A DNA stretch of 64,000 nt. Source: Gigantopelta aegis. Taxonomy: Eukaryota > Mollusca > Gastropoda > Neomphalida > Peltospiridae. The DNA is taken from contig NC_054704.1 in NCBI RefSeq assembly GCF_016097555.1, positions 92,578,653-92,642,652 on the forward strand. Direction: 5' to 3'. Both the position numbers and the translations under genes were made by a program. The notes beneath the pieces were generated by a model. It did not search any database. It was not told the origin of the DNA and was given only the letters and a program-made list of their open reading frames with translations. Shown one piece after another: positions 38,906 to 54,000 of this stretch; position 1 is the first letter of the stretch; each line of letters starts with the position of its first letter.

Positions 38906-41900
38906 GTAATCATCAATTTAAAATATTTATACAAGTGTTTGTTGTTTTGATTTGCTAGGAAATAATTTTGATGGGAAAAATAAGTCTGTGCATGTTGTTT
39001 CTACCTATGGTCATTGTACAATGTTATGAGGTGAAACAAATATATGTTGAAATGGTCTGAATATAAAATGTCCTTATTACTAATTAATACATCATGGTGT
39101 GGCTCATTTTGTGAGAAGAAATAGGCAGTCGGTGTCCATAGATATTCAGTGTTGGGCTATTCCCCTTTGTGTACTGAAATTTAAAACTGTAAATTACAGT
39201 TCATGACATTTCTATTACTCTTATAATGTCCTAAAAAGAGTTTGTTGCCATTGAAAGGTATTTCATACTAATACAAATATTTTAATGACTAAAGTTTTCA
39301 AGGCCCCTATGCAGGATTTTTAATATGTATGTATGGAGGGGGGGGGGGGATGCGAATTCCTTGTGATGGTACCAACAAAGCAAAAAAACACGTTTTAATT
39401 TGATAGAAAAAATTTGGTACTGTGTCAACCCCCCATCCCCTGCATACTGGCCTGCCTACTAAATATAGTTTCTTGTTTAGAATATTAGTGTCAGTATATT
39501 CAGTGTGTTTCTTCTCATCCTAAATGTCCAAAACTGGATTTGGCCTGTCAATAATTTTGTATGTATGAAAAATATATACTGTAAATTAAGAAATCTTAAC
39601 GAGCATACAATTTTAGCGAATTTAGTAAGGCCATACATTAATATTTAATGATGTTAAATTTAAAGACACGTAAAAACAAACTGTTACAAAACAAAATTAT
39701 TAGCAGTTGTTTTGTGGGTGATTAACTAAACACACAACACTGGTTACATGCTATTTCTTAAACCAAAAGCATAATTAGTTGGCAAGTACATTACTATATT
39801 TAAGTTGTCTGTAAGCTGCATAACTGCAAATTGGTCAAAATATTATTTCAGCTGATCCTACAACTTAATTTTTTTTTTTAATTTTTGATGTGATGACTTT
39901 GCACAATTTTTATTGTGCTAATATATCACTTATTTGGATTTGTCAAAATTTTAAGATGGCTAATATTTTATGATTTACAACTTAGTAAATAAGGTGAAGT
40001 TTGACCAATCACAAACACCAGGACGATCAGAAACAAATTTAATATACAGCCACTGATATTTTATGCAGAAAAATGTGTTTAATATGCAATTGAACGGTAG
40101 TTATTAAAATGTATCATGTTAGTCGGCATACTCTTAATAATGGCAGCAAAGTCCCTTTAACAGTTCTCTGAATTTATAATCAGTATACCATTTTCATAAT
40201 TACCAGAGAGTTATCTTTTCCTCTTATTTCTTAATTTTAGCAGGTTTCAGCAACTACAGCCCAAATTTTACCCAACCGGAACAAAATGAGTCTTTTTGCT
40301 ATTTCCCAAAGTCCTGTGTGAATGACACTTATTGCATGCCAGACATCTTAGGAAGACGTTGTGACCTGTGTGCAAATGAAGAGGTGGAAACATGTACGCA
40401 TACATTAATAGTCAATTATATGCAACAAAGTTTTAAAGAAACACTGTCACTGTAACAAAATTAATCATACTAAAAAAAAATTAATTTATTATTATTGTTT
40501 TTTTAAATAACTTATAGATATAGAGATTATTATACGAGCTTGTGTGCCGTACTGATTTTACGAAACGAGTGTTAGGATTCTTGTATTGACCAATCTAGAG
40601 AGGGTAATACATGAATCTCGACACGAGTTTTGTAAAATCAGTACGATTCACACACGAATGTGATAATTTCTTTATTATCCACTTTATGCATAATATTATT
40701 TTCATGAATAACAAGGACCATGTCAAAACGTTTCAAATGTAACTAGAAGGAGACGACAAAATGACGTTATTTTGGAAAGCGATTACAGAGTGCTAAGACT
40801 GGGGAAGCTGCATTAAGTTATGACATCGCTTCCCAAAATTACCTCATCTGTTTACGTGAAATCATTATGACACACGTGTGTCATACTGGTTATATTTCCT
40901 TGTATATCTTGAACTATGTGGATAATAAGTTAAATTAACCATAGGTAAGACATTGACTTCTCAGAATTATTTAATTTCTTAATGAATTATATTTGTGTAA
41001 CCTAATCAGCTACCCAAAACTTGCATTGAACTTTTTAATGACAGTATTTCCTGATGATACTGTTTAAGCAAAATAAAACTGTTAAAATTATGCAGTTCGC
41101 GTGAAATATTGTGCCCTGGTTAAGGTTTAATAGGGGATTTCACTTGGCAAAGTTCCCCATTTTTAACTACATGTCAAACTTATGTCATAAACTGTTATTT
41201 AAAAAAATTCTTTTGTTCCTACTAAAACTGGCCTGACTTTAATATATTTCTGAAATTCTTTTATCAGTAATTCTTCCGGATGAGATGATAGCGAATATCA
41301 GTGCTACTGTCTGTGCACCTTGCTTTTTCCCTCAGAACTGTATGAACTTGACCACCTGCTCAGCTGGCACCTCGGGCAGAAACTGTGAACGCTGTGGGGG
41401 ACTGTCTGGCCTAGAAAAAGGTATGATAATACTGTGCCTCAACAAATACCGATTAATGTAGACTTTGTTGATATTTTCCATATTAAAAAAAACTTGTGAC
41501 AAATCCTCAGTTTAATATATTTTATTTTTACTTTACTTTACTTACTTTTCAAATATATATAATTTTTTTTATTTAAATAAAAATAAATTTATTTCAAATA
41601 AATTATGTTTTTTGTATTAATTATTTTAAATTGTTTTATTTTTTATTTTTTTTTTACTTATTATTAAATTATTAATTTTTTAGTTTACAAGACTATTATA
41701 CTATTTTTTTTCATGTGTAACTACCCAATGTTTCAAGGAAATGTTTTTGGGTGATAAATGGTATAGTCCCGGATAGTGTGTGTGTGTATTTGTGGGTGTG
41801 TGTGAGAGAGACAGACAGAGAGAGAGACAGACAGAGAGAGACAGACAGACAGACAGAGAGAGAGAGACAGACCGAGAGAGAGCGGGAGGGAGTGAGTGAG

Positions 41901-41942
41901 TTAGGGAGAGAGATACAGAAAGCGAGATAGGAAAGAGTGAGC

Positions 41943-42016
<74 letters not shown>

Positions 42017-45000
42017 CACAGAGAGAGACACAGAGAAAGACAGAAAATCACTGCATCAGTTTTGGAACTTTAGTCTAACCAAAGACCGACTATAATTTTG
42101 TTTGGCCTTACTGGTATTACGATGTTAGAAATTTGCTACCTTTTAAAGGGACAGACCCTAGTTTGAACCCGTGAAAATTAACACTAAGTTTAGTTAATCT
42201 ACAAACCTGTAACACATTTGGATAAAGTTACATTTGAGTGAAACAGTCTGTGACTGAAATGGTGAAATACCCTCTAAAAATAAACTAAAATTCGACTCCA
42301 TAACTGTTACTTCTCAGACGCATATGCGTTTTCAAAAAAATGCATTTTGTGACATTAAAGACAATAGGATGACCCAAAACACTTCGAATGTATGGAAATG
42401 GATAATCTAAACAATAAAATCTAAGTATGATTTCAGTTATCAATAACGGCTCTAATAATATAAAATATGCCTTAGTGTTTAAAAACTAGGGTATGTCACT
42501 TTAATCATGTTAATCCTGTTTCAGATCACCATCTTGTTGGAAACTACTGCTCAAAATGTCCTGCATTTCCCTTGTCTTTTATTGGATTGTTCGTCTTTGT
42601 AACAATGCTTATATCAAGTCTGCTTGTCAATGGATTTTCAAATTCAGTGTATACCAAGGTATGGTGCATAATTCTCCATCAGTGATAATAAAAATATAAT
42701 AGCTCCCTGACAAAAAATAGAGCTCTACAGGGGTTCAAAAATTTTCAAAAAAATTACTTGCCATAGGGCAAGTGCCAATCAGATATTCACTTGCCTTATA
42801 TATTTTTCCACTTGCCCATACCTCTTAAGGTAACCAATTGTGTTACTCCTATTTAATTTAATACAGTGCTTAATAGTGTAATAATCTTGAAAGTAATTGG
42901 TTCAATTGCACAAATAAAGAATTTTGCCAATAGGTTACAACACTTACATAGGAAGTACTAAATGTATATGTCTGTCCAGTAGTATCAACTGTCTTCTTTA
43001 TTTGTTGATTTAAACTTTATTTTTTTAAATAGTGTCCATTTGTTGATTTAAAGTTTGTTATTTGTTTGGTAGTGTCCACTTGTTCATCTAAATATAATTA
43101 TTGTGTTGATGTATGCCTTGATGACCACTTGTATGGCTGGTGGATGTTGTGAGATCCCTTTCCACTCGTGAGCCATTCTTTTATGGCTGGCATTAGTTCA
43201 ATTTTTTTTAGGGATTTTGGCCCATGTGTCATTGTGTATATATTATTTAAATATGTTTGCCCCAAAACACTTCTCTGAGGTGTTTTTACCCTGTTCATAG
43301 CTGAGAAAAGTCTCTCTCAAACAGTCATAGCTGGGCTCAAAGTATACATGAGCTCTTACTTTGGAAATGTTTTTAAATAGTGCAGGCTTGGTAAACAACA
43401 GCCGGGGAGGGGGTGTACATCGATTGCAGCCTTGTATTTTTAACTTATTGAGCATAATTTATTTGTTAAAAACTATTAATAAAGCAGAAACAATGAATAT
43501 ATTCATGTATGCTTAGAGGGCATCGCACCATCACGATTATGACATAGGACTAATGAAATCTGACTTGTCACGATTATTATGTAGGGCTAATGAAAAATAA
43601 CTTCACCTACATGAACGTAGATTTAAATTTATAAAGTACTGAAAAAAATATTAAGTATGTTCTGCTACAAGGTTTATTATATCTAAACTAAAATGTCTTG
43701 CAACTTTTATAAGAATACAGTTGATAATATGTATGCTCTGTTCAAGTGAACTTGGAAATTATAAATTTGCTTTACGTCCCCGTTCATTTGCAAAGAGCAG
43801 ATTCCGGAACCACGTTAACATCTAATTTAATTTGAATATAACAATTTTAAACTGTATCCCACCTCATTTACCATGTTTGCAAGGATTAAACATTATGATT
43901 GCACACACATGGCATATATACTTTTATTATTATATAAGCTGTAAAGCGTATTGAACGCTATTTCTCTGAAGATCATCAAACCGATTATTTGTATGAATTC
44001 AGTCTAACGTTCTTTTGCTGAAATTACCGATCTTAGTCGATAGTAAAAGGGGAATAACTCTAAAGTTGTTATCGAACTTTTCAACACATTGTTTTCCGTT
44101 TTGGTGTGTCAACACATTGGCAAGAGTTCCGATCGTTCCAGCATTTAGGGTGAGGGTTAGTTCTCTTCAGAGCTATATAAATGCTCGTACGGTTGGAACT
44201 CTTTCCAAATTTTTTACCAAGATTTGTAAAAAAAAAATTAAAAATGTTTTAGGTGTTACATTAGTCACTTATTATCGGGCATATGCAGTTAACATAATTA
44301 CTTGCCCGGCATGAAAATTCCACTTGGCATGGGTGTCGGGCGATGGGATTTTTGAACCCCTGCACTACAAGCTATTATATTTCCATCATCAAACAATTCA
44401 AGTTCAAATTCTGCATCACAAAATTCCTCTCCAAATAGTTTTTTTTTTAAAAGGTTGTAATCTACCTGATAATATTTGTACACCTATTCATAGCATTATA
44501 ACAATGTTTTCATAAATTATTTTCAGTACATATACACCATTACAAAATGTCACATGTTACTCTTTTCCTATTAAATCTATTTTCCAACATGTAACCTACT
44601 CATTTAATTAATTTCAACTTATTTTCATTCTTATATATCCAATTAAGGTTCAAGCATGCTGTCCTTGATACACACACACCTCAGATATCTGGGCTGTCTG
44701 TCCAGACAGTGGGTTAGTTGTTAGTGATTATTGTAAACTGACTGGGGTGTGTTCAGTATTGTGATTGGTTAATTACATTCTTTTTCCCGGATCAAATGAA
44801 AATAACACCCGGAAAGCTAATGACGTCATTAGCATTTGGAACAGGCGAAGTTGACGATTCAAGGGTCTACAGTTAGATTGTAGCAAGGTGTTTTTTTTCA
44901 AGAAATGCCAAATATAAAGTTAGTTCTGTAGAAAAATTATTCAGTTTACAATGGCCATAACCGTATGAAGTTTTTAGATTTGTGGGTGTTATTGTCTATT

Positions 45001-48000
45001 TGATGCCCACAAATGTTTCATTTTTAACCTTCGGTCAAAAATGACATTTACAGAATCAAACAGAAAATAACACCTGCAAATCTGAAAACTCCTTATGGTT
45101 ATCTCCGAAGTGAGAGAGAAGATAATGTAGTGGTTTTACAACTACCCATTGAGTCGTTAAAACTCGCTCTGGGTTGGAGCCGGTACCGGGCTGCGAACTC
45201 ATTACCTATAAGCCTTATGTCCGATGGCTTAACCATGATGCCACCAAGGCCAGGATATAATCTGCTAGATGTCATTTTTTGTACATGTGCTTAATGTTAG
45301 CGAAAACAGTGGTTGAGTTGTCTTTTCATAACAACATCAGCTGTGTTATATCCCTACTTGAAGTTCGCGCTGAAGGCCTGTGTTTGTCACCATTTAACAG
45401 AATACAGGTTGCCTTATTGTGTGTTTTTTCCCTCCCTGTTTTGCATATATTCCTATCTCAGATTGAGGTAGGTGTAAAGGAATTACTTGGCAGAATTAAT
45501 GCTAACTCTTATGTGTGTAGATATAAAAAATCAACATACAAAGTATAGTAAAGCTAAATTGTAAATTAGAATTGTAGCATTATTCCATTTCAGACACCTA
45601 GATAGATAATTAACGTATTGGTCTATTCTAGTGGGTGAGATTTAGCTCAGTCGGTTGAGTGCTCGCTTGCGTCGCATGAATGAAGCACTTCGGTAGATCC
45701 ATTCAACTGATTGGGTGTCTTCTCATTCCAACCAGTGCACCACAACTGGTCAAAGGCTGTGGTATGTGCTTTTCTGTCTGTGGGAAAATGCATATAAAAG
45801 AACCCTTGCTGCATTAGGAAAAATGTAGTGGGTTTTCTCCGACTGTGTCAGAATTACCAAATATCTGACATCCAATATCCGATGATTAATTAATGAATTG
45901 CTCTAGTGGTGTCGTTAAACAAAACAAACATTTTGGTCTATTTTAATTGAAATCATGTTTTCACTTACTTTTTCCAACAATGTTTCAGTACACAGATGAA
46001 AAGTGTTGTGAATAAATTGTAACGCAGATTAGTCTGATAACAATAATAATTTGGATACTTTGATTTGAAAATGGTGTATTATATTGTCAGTAGTAAATCC
46101 ACGCTACTGACATGATTCGATGTACTTTGTTTTTTTTAATTCTATTAAAATATTGTGGTCATTTGCTAATATTCTGATATCTTTTATCAGCTTTCAGTTG
46201 TACTGTTAATATAGTCGTTATTTGTATCACATTTCAGATGAAAATCTTACTGGATTTTGTTCAGTTTGTCCTGCTTTCATTCCATATAAAAGTTGATTGG
46301 TCATCTTCCATGACAATTCTGGGTGAAGTCGCAAAATTAGCCACATTCAACACTAATGTACTATTTGCAGGTAAGGTATACACAACATTGCGTATTCACT
46401 GAGTTGTTGGTGTTTATTTATGTACCAAAAAATGTCCCTAATACGGTATTTGCAAAAGAAAAAAAAATATATATAATTTATTTTTTTCATTATGTTTTGA
46501 ATACTTAGGAAAGTTTAAAAGAAGGAGGCTCCCCACCCCAATAAATATATATATGGATTGTATGAAAAATTACTTCTGGCCTTGTAACAACATCCTGTTA
46601 TATCGAAAATGAACATTTTAGTTCATATATATACTCTTCAAAAAAAAGTAGGGAAACTTGAAATATTAATGTTAATATCAACTATTAGACTGAATATACG
46701 TTAAATATGTTTTGGAGATATGAGACGACCCCTCAATGAAGACAGTTAAATTTATTCAAAAATTGCGAAATCTCACGTGATCTCTTGTTGGGGAATTCTA
46801 TACTTGTGATAAGCCAATGAAAATCGAGATCGGTACGAGCCCGTCAAAAGTGTCCCACTTTCAAAATACTGGCTTTGTTTTTGACCTGGATAAGCCAGCG
46901 TAGTGAAACCAATGCGGAGTGCAGCGGCATATATGCACCAAACGTAATTGGATTTTCTGTTCTATATGCTTAAATAATAAAAAATATTCCAGGGAATGTA
47001 GTTGTAATACTGAAATGGAAAAAACAGAATTGTAAAATTCTGAAACGAAAAACGGAAACATTCTGAAACGGAAAATCAGTGCCTCTATATTTGCCATTTG
47101 TCCTAATTGGTTATGGATAATCAATCTTAAATGTGAATGTTTCAAAATTAGACATAAAATTTACTGCTCAAAATCTTTTTGCCATAACAAGATATGAAAA
47201 GCAGAAAAGTTATGTTATGCACATTGTGTTTTATTTGACAGATTGCTTACTAAGTGGAATGGAGTACCACCACTACATGGAATGGGCATCATCACTTTTA
47301 ATCCCAACAGTTGTATTTTTTATAGGACTTGTTTCTGACAGGCGAGAGGTAAGCAGGAGTAAGCTTTTTCTCTCCATTTTAAATCTTATTAGTCTACATT
47401 GTTTTTGTAAAAACCGTAACGTCATAATTTCCACACATACTGCTACACTTATGGTGATATCTTGTGAATTAGTTGAGAGATTAAAGGCAAATAAAACACT
47501 GATATACTTGGATAAAACCACTTTACTCAAGAATGTGTTTTAAATAAATTATTCAATTGTGTTATCATGGTAACAGGTGTAAACTGAGAAATATTAGCTG
47601 TTTTAATACAAAATATCTAAAAGGATACGGAGAAAAAATGCTGAGGCATGTGACAACTATATATTTTGTTTAAATATGTAAAAAATAATAATAATGATAA
47701 TAAAAAAATATTCTACATGCCTTAAAATTTATGCAGAAAATATAAAAATGAGAATTGGGTGACAAAGTAATTACAACTTTTTGTTGTCTGATTTCCAATA
47801 TCTTACACAGACAAGAAATGAAATATTTGCCACATTTCATTGCTTATGTTTCTTAAAATACATAGGCTCTGATTTGACCACAAAAAATGTACTTTCCTAT
47901 TTCAGTGTTTACCAAGACAACAACTTTATTTTTAACTTTACCATGATGACATTTGTAAATTTCGCACTATGTAATTTATTTCCACTCATAATTATGTAAA

Positions 48001-51000
48001 AAGCTAGCATGCATATGTAACCCCGTCAAGAAGCAGGACCAACTGTCACCGTATTGAAATAATTAAAACATTTCTGCCTTTATTTGTAATTCCAGAGACG
48101 TAAGGCTAGTGGGACGCAGAATGAAATAACAAAAGCAATATGTGAGGTGAAATGTTTCAAAATTCGTCATGCGGTTTACTTCATTCTGCTTTGTTACTAT
48201 TTACCATTAACGGTGTCGGCTATTCACAGCCTGTCATGTACAGAGTACTTTGGAAAGGTAAGCTGCTGGTCAAATGTTGTTTTGTTTTTTTAGCAGAAAG
48301 CAATCTTCAATTTTCAAACTAGAAAGACACGGTCTCAGACCCTATAGTTTCAACCCATGATAATGGACACTAAATTTGGTTAAATCTACAAACCTGGGCC
48401 CGTGCTTAAAAAACTTTTAGAGTCCAGTCTCAATCTCTAATGACGTCACATGCATACAGTTTGTATGGCATTGCCATGATGTTAGTGTCTCAAACTCTTT
48501 TAGAGTCTTGAGTCTGGACTCTAAAAGTTTTATAAGCACCAAGCCTGTAACACATTAATAGAGTAAAACAAGAGTCTGTGATGTTGAAATGGGAAAACAT
48601 CACTAGAGCTAGTTTCCATAACCATTACTTCTCAGAGGTACGTGCATTTTTAGAATGATTAAAAAAGCATTTCATGGTATTACAAACACTGATGACCAGA
48701 AACACCTTGAATGTACAGAAATGGATAATCTAAACAAAATTCCAGCAATGTCCGATTTCAATTATCAAAAGCAGATCCAATAGTGAAAAATATATCAGAG
48801 TTTAAAAACCAGGGCCTATCACGTTAAGTTGCAAGCAACTGCTACAAATAGAGTATGTAGCTCTAGTGTTGTTGTTAAACAAAACACATTGTTCACATGT
48901 AACACATCTGAATAAAGATGTAATAGAATGAAATAAGAATTTGTGACATTGAAACGCAGAAATTCCCTAAAAAAAATAGACTAGAGCTCGTCTCAATAAC
49001 CATTTTCAGAATTATGAAAAAATTAATTCTGTGGCATTACAAACATCAGAACAACCATAAACATTCCAGTTATCAAAAACGGCTCTAATAGTGAAAAATA
49101 TGCTGTAGTGTTTCTTCTTCTTCTGCATTCAAACTATAGTTGATCATGCTTTAGTTTTGGAGTCTGGTTGTTGTAGTGTTTAAAAACTAGGGTGTGTCAC
49201 TAAAATATCACACAGGTTTCACTACACTCGGAAATGTCTCAACGGGAGATTGTTGTTGTTTTTATTTCTTATAAATTTGTTTCCTCCAGGTACAAGCTTC
49301 CCAGACGACTATATTTAGAAGCTGTTTTTTATATGATCTTAGTATAAACTGCAACGGCTTTTTGTTTCAGGTAAGAAGGCTTAATAAATCTGCCAATCTT
49401 TTGTTGAATTTAGAAAAGATATTTTTATGACAGGTGTTATTTTGTGAAAAATAATCATACATAATAAATTTAATACAATAGTCCTGGTTACTTCTAGTCT
49501 ATGGAAGGTGGTGCCATTCTGTGCATCACTCTAGCTGGAATTGATGTTACAATAGGATAGTTTTAACCCAACGTGTCTGAAAGCATGTCAAATGATGCAT
49601 TCCAACCATATACAGTCGAGCACATTTGTGTCGAACTTGCTTGAGTCGATATATCACTTGTGTCAATATAACTGGCTGATTCCGGCCAAAATGTGTATTA
49701 ACTATCATGTTTTTGTCTCAGTTGACTCAATATGTTTGAGTCGATATTACGTTTGTGTCAATATATATTTTGGTCCCAATGTAGACATTTATATAGAAAA
49801 ATGTCTCCATGTGTTGATATTAATATTATATGTTAAAATAAATAAAATATTTTAAATGGTAGATTCCTCTGAATTCACTTTGTGCGATCTTAAATCAATG
49901 CCGTACTGGATCATGTAACCAACCATCAAAAGAGTTGCCTACAATTGACTGTAAACATATGATTTGTACATGTAGTTACTGTAACAATTCACATGTAAAA
50001 TGAACGAATGAAATTATCTAAACCATTGAACAAGGTACTAAAATGGACTTAAAAGAAAACGCTAGCAGACGACGATTGTTACAGAATGCAAATAGTGATG
50101 TAACTTCTGGCTTTGAGAAATTGTGGTCTGGTAAAAGTAGGATTAATTTGTTTTGATATGTTAACTAGTTGTTAATTGATAAAGATGGCAGTGATCTCGG
50201 TGTTTATTCAGTGACACCATTGTTTCCGCTATGCTGCCTTTCTAAGTCAAGAGATTCGGGTATAACCCAGACAACATCATCATCATACCTAGTAACTGAC
50301 AGTGTGAATCAGAGGAATATACTTGTGCCGACTATAGTCTCATGTCACACGACAGCATTGTCAAAGAGGTGTTAACTGCCCGTGGCCCAGTTGTATCTGA
50401 AGTTGATGCAAGGATTGTCATGGGAAATGATGAGATGTCGATGTGTAAATGTTTTAACTCTGCAGCTTTGATGCCACGAACCAATGCGCAACAAATATTA
50501 TTCCTAGACTTTATGAATTAGGTGTGGAATTTTTTATTTGTTCTTCTACAAAACATTTTTTGTAACTGTGTTTTTGTTATTACAACTTTCTTATAAATTC
50601 ATGTTTGTTAAAAACAAAACTTAGATTGTTCTAATGTCCACAGTGATTTTAATTTAACAATTTATAGGCATTTAAAAGAGGATTAACTTTGTTCAGAATG
50701 TGCGACAGCGGTACAATATATTGATTAATTTATTTTTCATATTTTATTTCAATTTTTTATCGGCTTAAATATAAAATGTATGGTTCGATAAAAATAAATT
50801 TTTGTATTTTTTTTATATATAAATTGTTTTGTTTGTACTGTTGTTTACATATTTCACTTAACGTTTGAGTTGATATTTGGTAATCTTGATATTTTGTTGT
50901 GGTCCCCACGATATCGACACAACGGTGCTCGACTGTAATTCTGTTTAGAAATGACAAACACTTTTAGTATTCAAGGTCTTCAACCTATGTATGGACTAAT

Positions 51001-54000
51001 TAGTAGACTAAATGTTCACTTCGAGATAGACCTTTAATGTATTTTAGCATTTCTTTAATTAATGAAGAAAATTTTTAGTGTATAAAATACAAATCTTATA
51101 GGTATTTTTGACTTTGGTTTGTCTGTTATTACCTTCATAAGAGTAAATTTCTGGCTGTATATAATTTCATTTTTGTTTTAAAAATTGTTTCAAGGAATGC
51201 CATAGTATTTTGAAACACTTCAATCCAATATTTTACAATAGCTGGTGTATGGCAAACATGCATAACTGCATAAATAAACTGAAGTGTTTAAAAATAACAA
51301 GACATTTAAGAACAAGGTTTTAACACACGTAAATATCTTAATTGTATAGTGTCTTTGGTGCATTTATTATTTTGTTGAATAACAAATGTATATTGGTAAT
51401 TAGAACTGTGAAGGTTTAATATAACCATACTACTGACAAATAACACATGTATTTTTTTTCTGTGAAAACATTCCAATGTAGAGAAATTATGTTAACATAA
51501 ATAAAGTGGTGTAACTAGTACTATTATATAATTAAATAAATTAAAACGTCAGTTTGTTTTACATTTTTTTGACAGTCATCTACAAGTTAGATTATTGGCA
51601 GCCATTTTGAATTATCTTTCTTTGAAAGTTTTAGTTAGGTTACAGTTTTTAAAAATAGATTTTATCTCTTAAATCCTTTAACTAGTGACTTTCGTATCTT
51701 GAATGGATGTTCACCAAGTGATAGTCTTTAAATGGCACATCAGCAGTCCCAGGAATATGATTTAGAACAAGGTTAAGGTTCTTTAGATCTCTGTTAATGT
51801 TTCTGTAATCTCTTTTAACTCTGAATCCATTTAATGAGTAGATTTTGTATTTGTTGTAGTTGTTCAACTACACTAGCCCCTCATTTCCACAAGCATGACC
51901 TCCATGGCAAGGTCAAGGTCATTTAGAAGGTTTAAAACTTTCTCCATTTGCTTTTAACTAATGAATCATATTCAAAAGTATGAGTGCTCAGCGAGTGATA
52001 ATCTTTCAGCTGCACAAACTTCATGCCCATGCATCTGACTCCATCGAAATGCTTGCGTCGCAGGATCGAACCACCTCGGTGGATCCATTCAGCTGATTGG
52101 GTTTTTTCTCGTTTCAACCAGGGCACCACAACTGGACAAAGGCCGTGGTATGTGTTTTCCTGTCTGTTGGAAAGTACATATAAAAGATCTCTTGCTGCAT
52201 TAGAAAAAATGTAGCGAGTTTTCTCTGATGACTACGAGTCAGAATTACCATACCAATAGCCAATGATTATTTAATGGATGTGCTCAAGTGGTGTTGTTAA
52301 AAAAATTTTTTTTTTTTAAATTGACCCCATGGAAAGGTCATGGTAATTTAGGACCTGAACTAAAGTTTTCTCAAATTGATTTTTTAACTAATTAATTTCA
52401 ATGGTATCTTTCACATTCAGTACCATACAAATTTCATGTAAGAGTGTCTGTAGAGTCTGCACATTTCAAGCCTGAATTATTTCATGATTCCAGCTGTTTA
52501 TTTGTATTATCCTTGTTAATTACATTAACTGTTTTCTTCCTCTTTACAGACTTTGCAGTTTTTGCTTGGATTACTTTTTATATTATTCATTTTGCCATTT
52601 CCTATTGGAATCCTATTCTTCACTCTGCGACAGCGAAAGTGGCATCTCCTTGACGTATATTCTCTTAAATATGGGTTGGTAAATACCAGTAAAAATTATG
52701 ATATCAAAGTAATGTAGAGAAATTGTTTTCTTGATATCAAGATATATTAATGAATTACGTTCCTTTCTTAGAATCAAGAAAAAACACTTTGTTAACTAGA
52801 AACAAAAATACAGTTATTACTTTTGTCACCAACTATAACAATAGCAACAACAAGTTAACTTCACAATCAGTTTTAAGTAATATTTATACATGTATAGTGT
52901 TAGCAGACTTGTATATAAACGTCGAGATCCATTTAACTTATATACATGTATATATAGGTATAGGCTTATATTCTTTTGTTGTATACATACTTTCAATTGA
53001 GTATTTACAGTTAATGACAAGAAAATATATTAATAGTAGCCTACTTAAATACCCCAACAAAGTATTGCCTAAACATGTATAAATTTGATTTGACCTGAAC
53101 AATATATTAATAAATGAGCTACATAGTCACCACATGTCTCTTGAAGGAAGGAAGGAAGGAAGGAAGTAAGGAAGGAATGTTTTATTTAATGACACACTCA
53201 ACACATTTCAATGACAGTTATATAGTGATATACACATGGTTAAGGACAACACAGATAAAGAGAGATGAAACCCACTGCTGCCACACATGGACTACTCTTC
53301 CAATTAGCAGCAAGGGATCTTTTATATTCAGCAGCCCAAAGACAGGATAGTACTTAGCACATCCTTTGTTACACCAGTTGTAGAACGCTGGCTGGAATGA
53401 GAAATATAGCCCAAATGGGCTCACTGACTGGGATCAATCCTAGACTTATTGTGCATCAGGCAAACACATTACCATTGGGCTATGTCCCAGCCCTCCCATA
53501 AATTGAAAAACATTGGCTTATGTCAAGTACTAATGTATGAAATATTATACTGTGAGGCATGTGATGGAAACTCAACAATTGATAAGAATATTGGGATAGA
53601 CGTTTTTCTCCTGTAGATTGACAAAAACATGTTTGGTAAAAGGTAGCAATGTTTGGTACCACAGTAGCAATTTTGGTGGTGCTGTAGCAATGTGTGGCAC
53701 TACAGTATTAATGTTGGTAGCAATGTTTGGTACCACAGTAGCAATTTTGGTGGTGCAGTAGCAATGTGTGGCACTACAGTATTAATGTTGGTAGCAATGT
53801 TTGGCTGTACAGTAGCAATGTTTGGTAGCAATGTTTGGCAGTACAGTAGCAATGTTTGTCAGTACAGTAGCAATGTTTGTCAGTACAGTAGCAATATTTG
53901 GTAGCAGTGTTTGTTAGTACAGCTTCAATGTTTGGTAGCAATGTTTGATAGCAATGTTTGGTAGCAATGTTTGATAGCAATGTTTGACACTACAGTAGCA

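Noticed and set aside
41701..42051. 106- and 116-codon minus-strand Ser/Leu/Cys ORFs
   Set aside because: Translations of the GA/GACA microsatellite in an intron.
53114..53350. 78-codon plus-strand ORF
   Set aside because: Lies across a minus-strand SINE and its GGAA tail.
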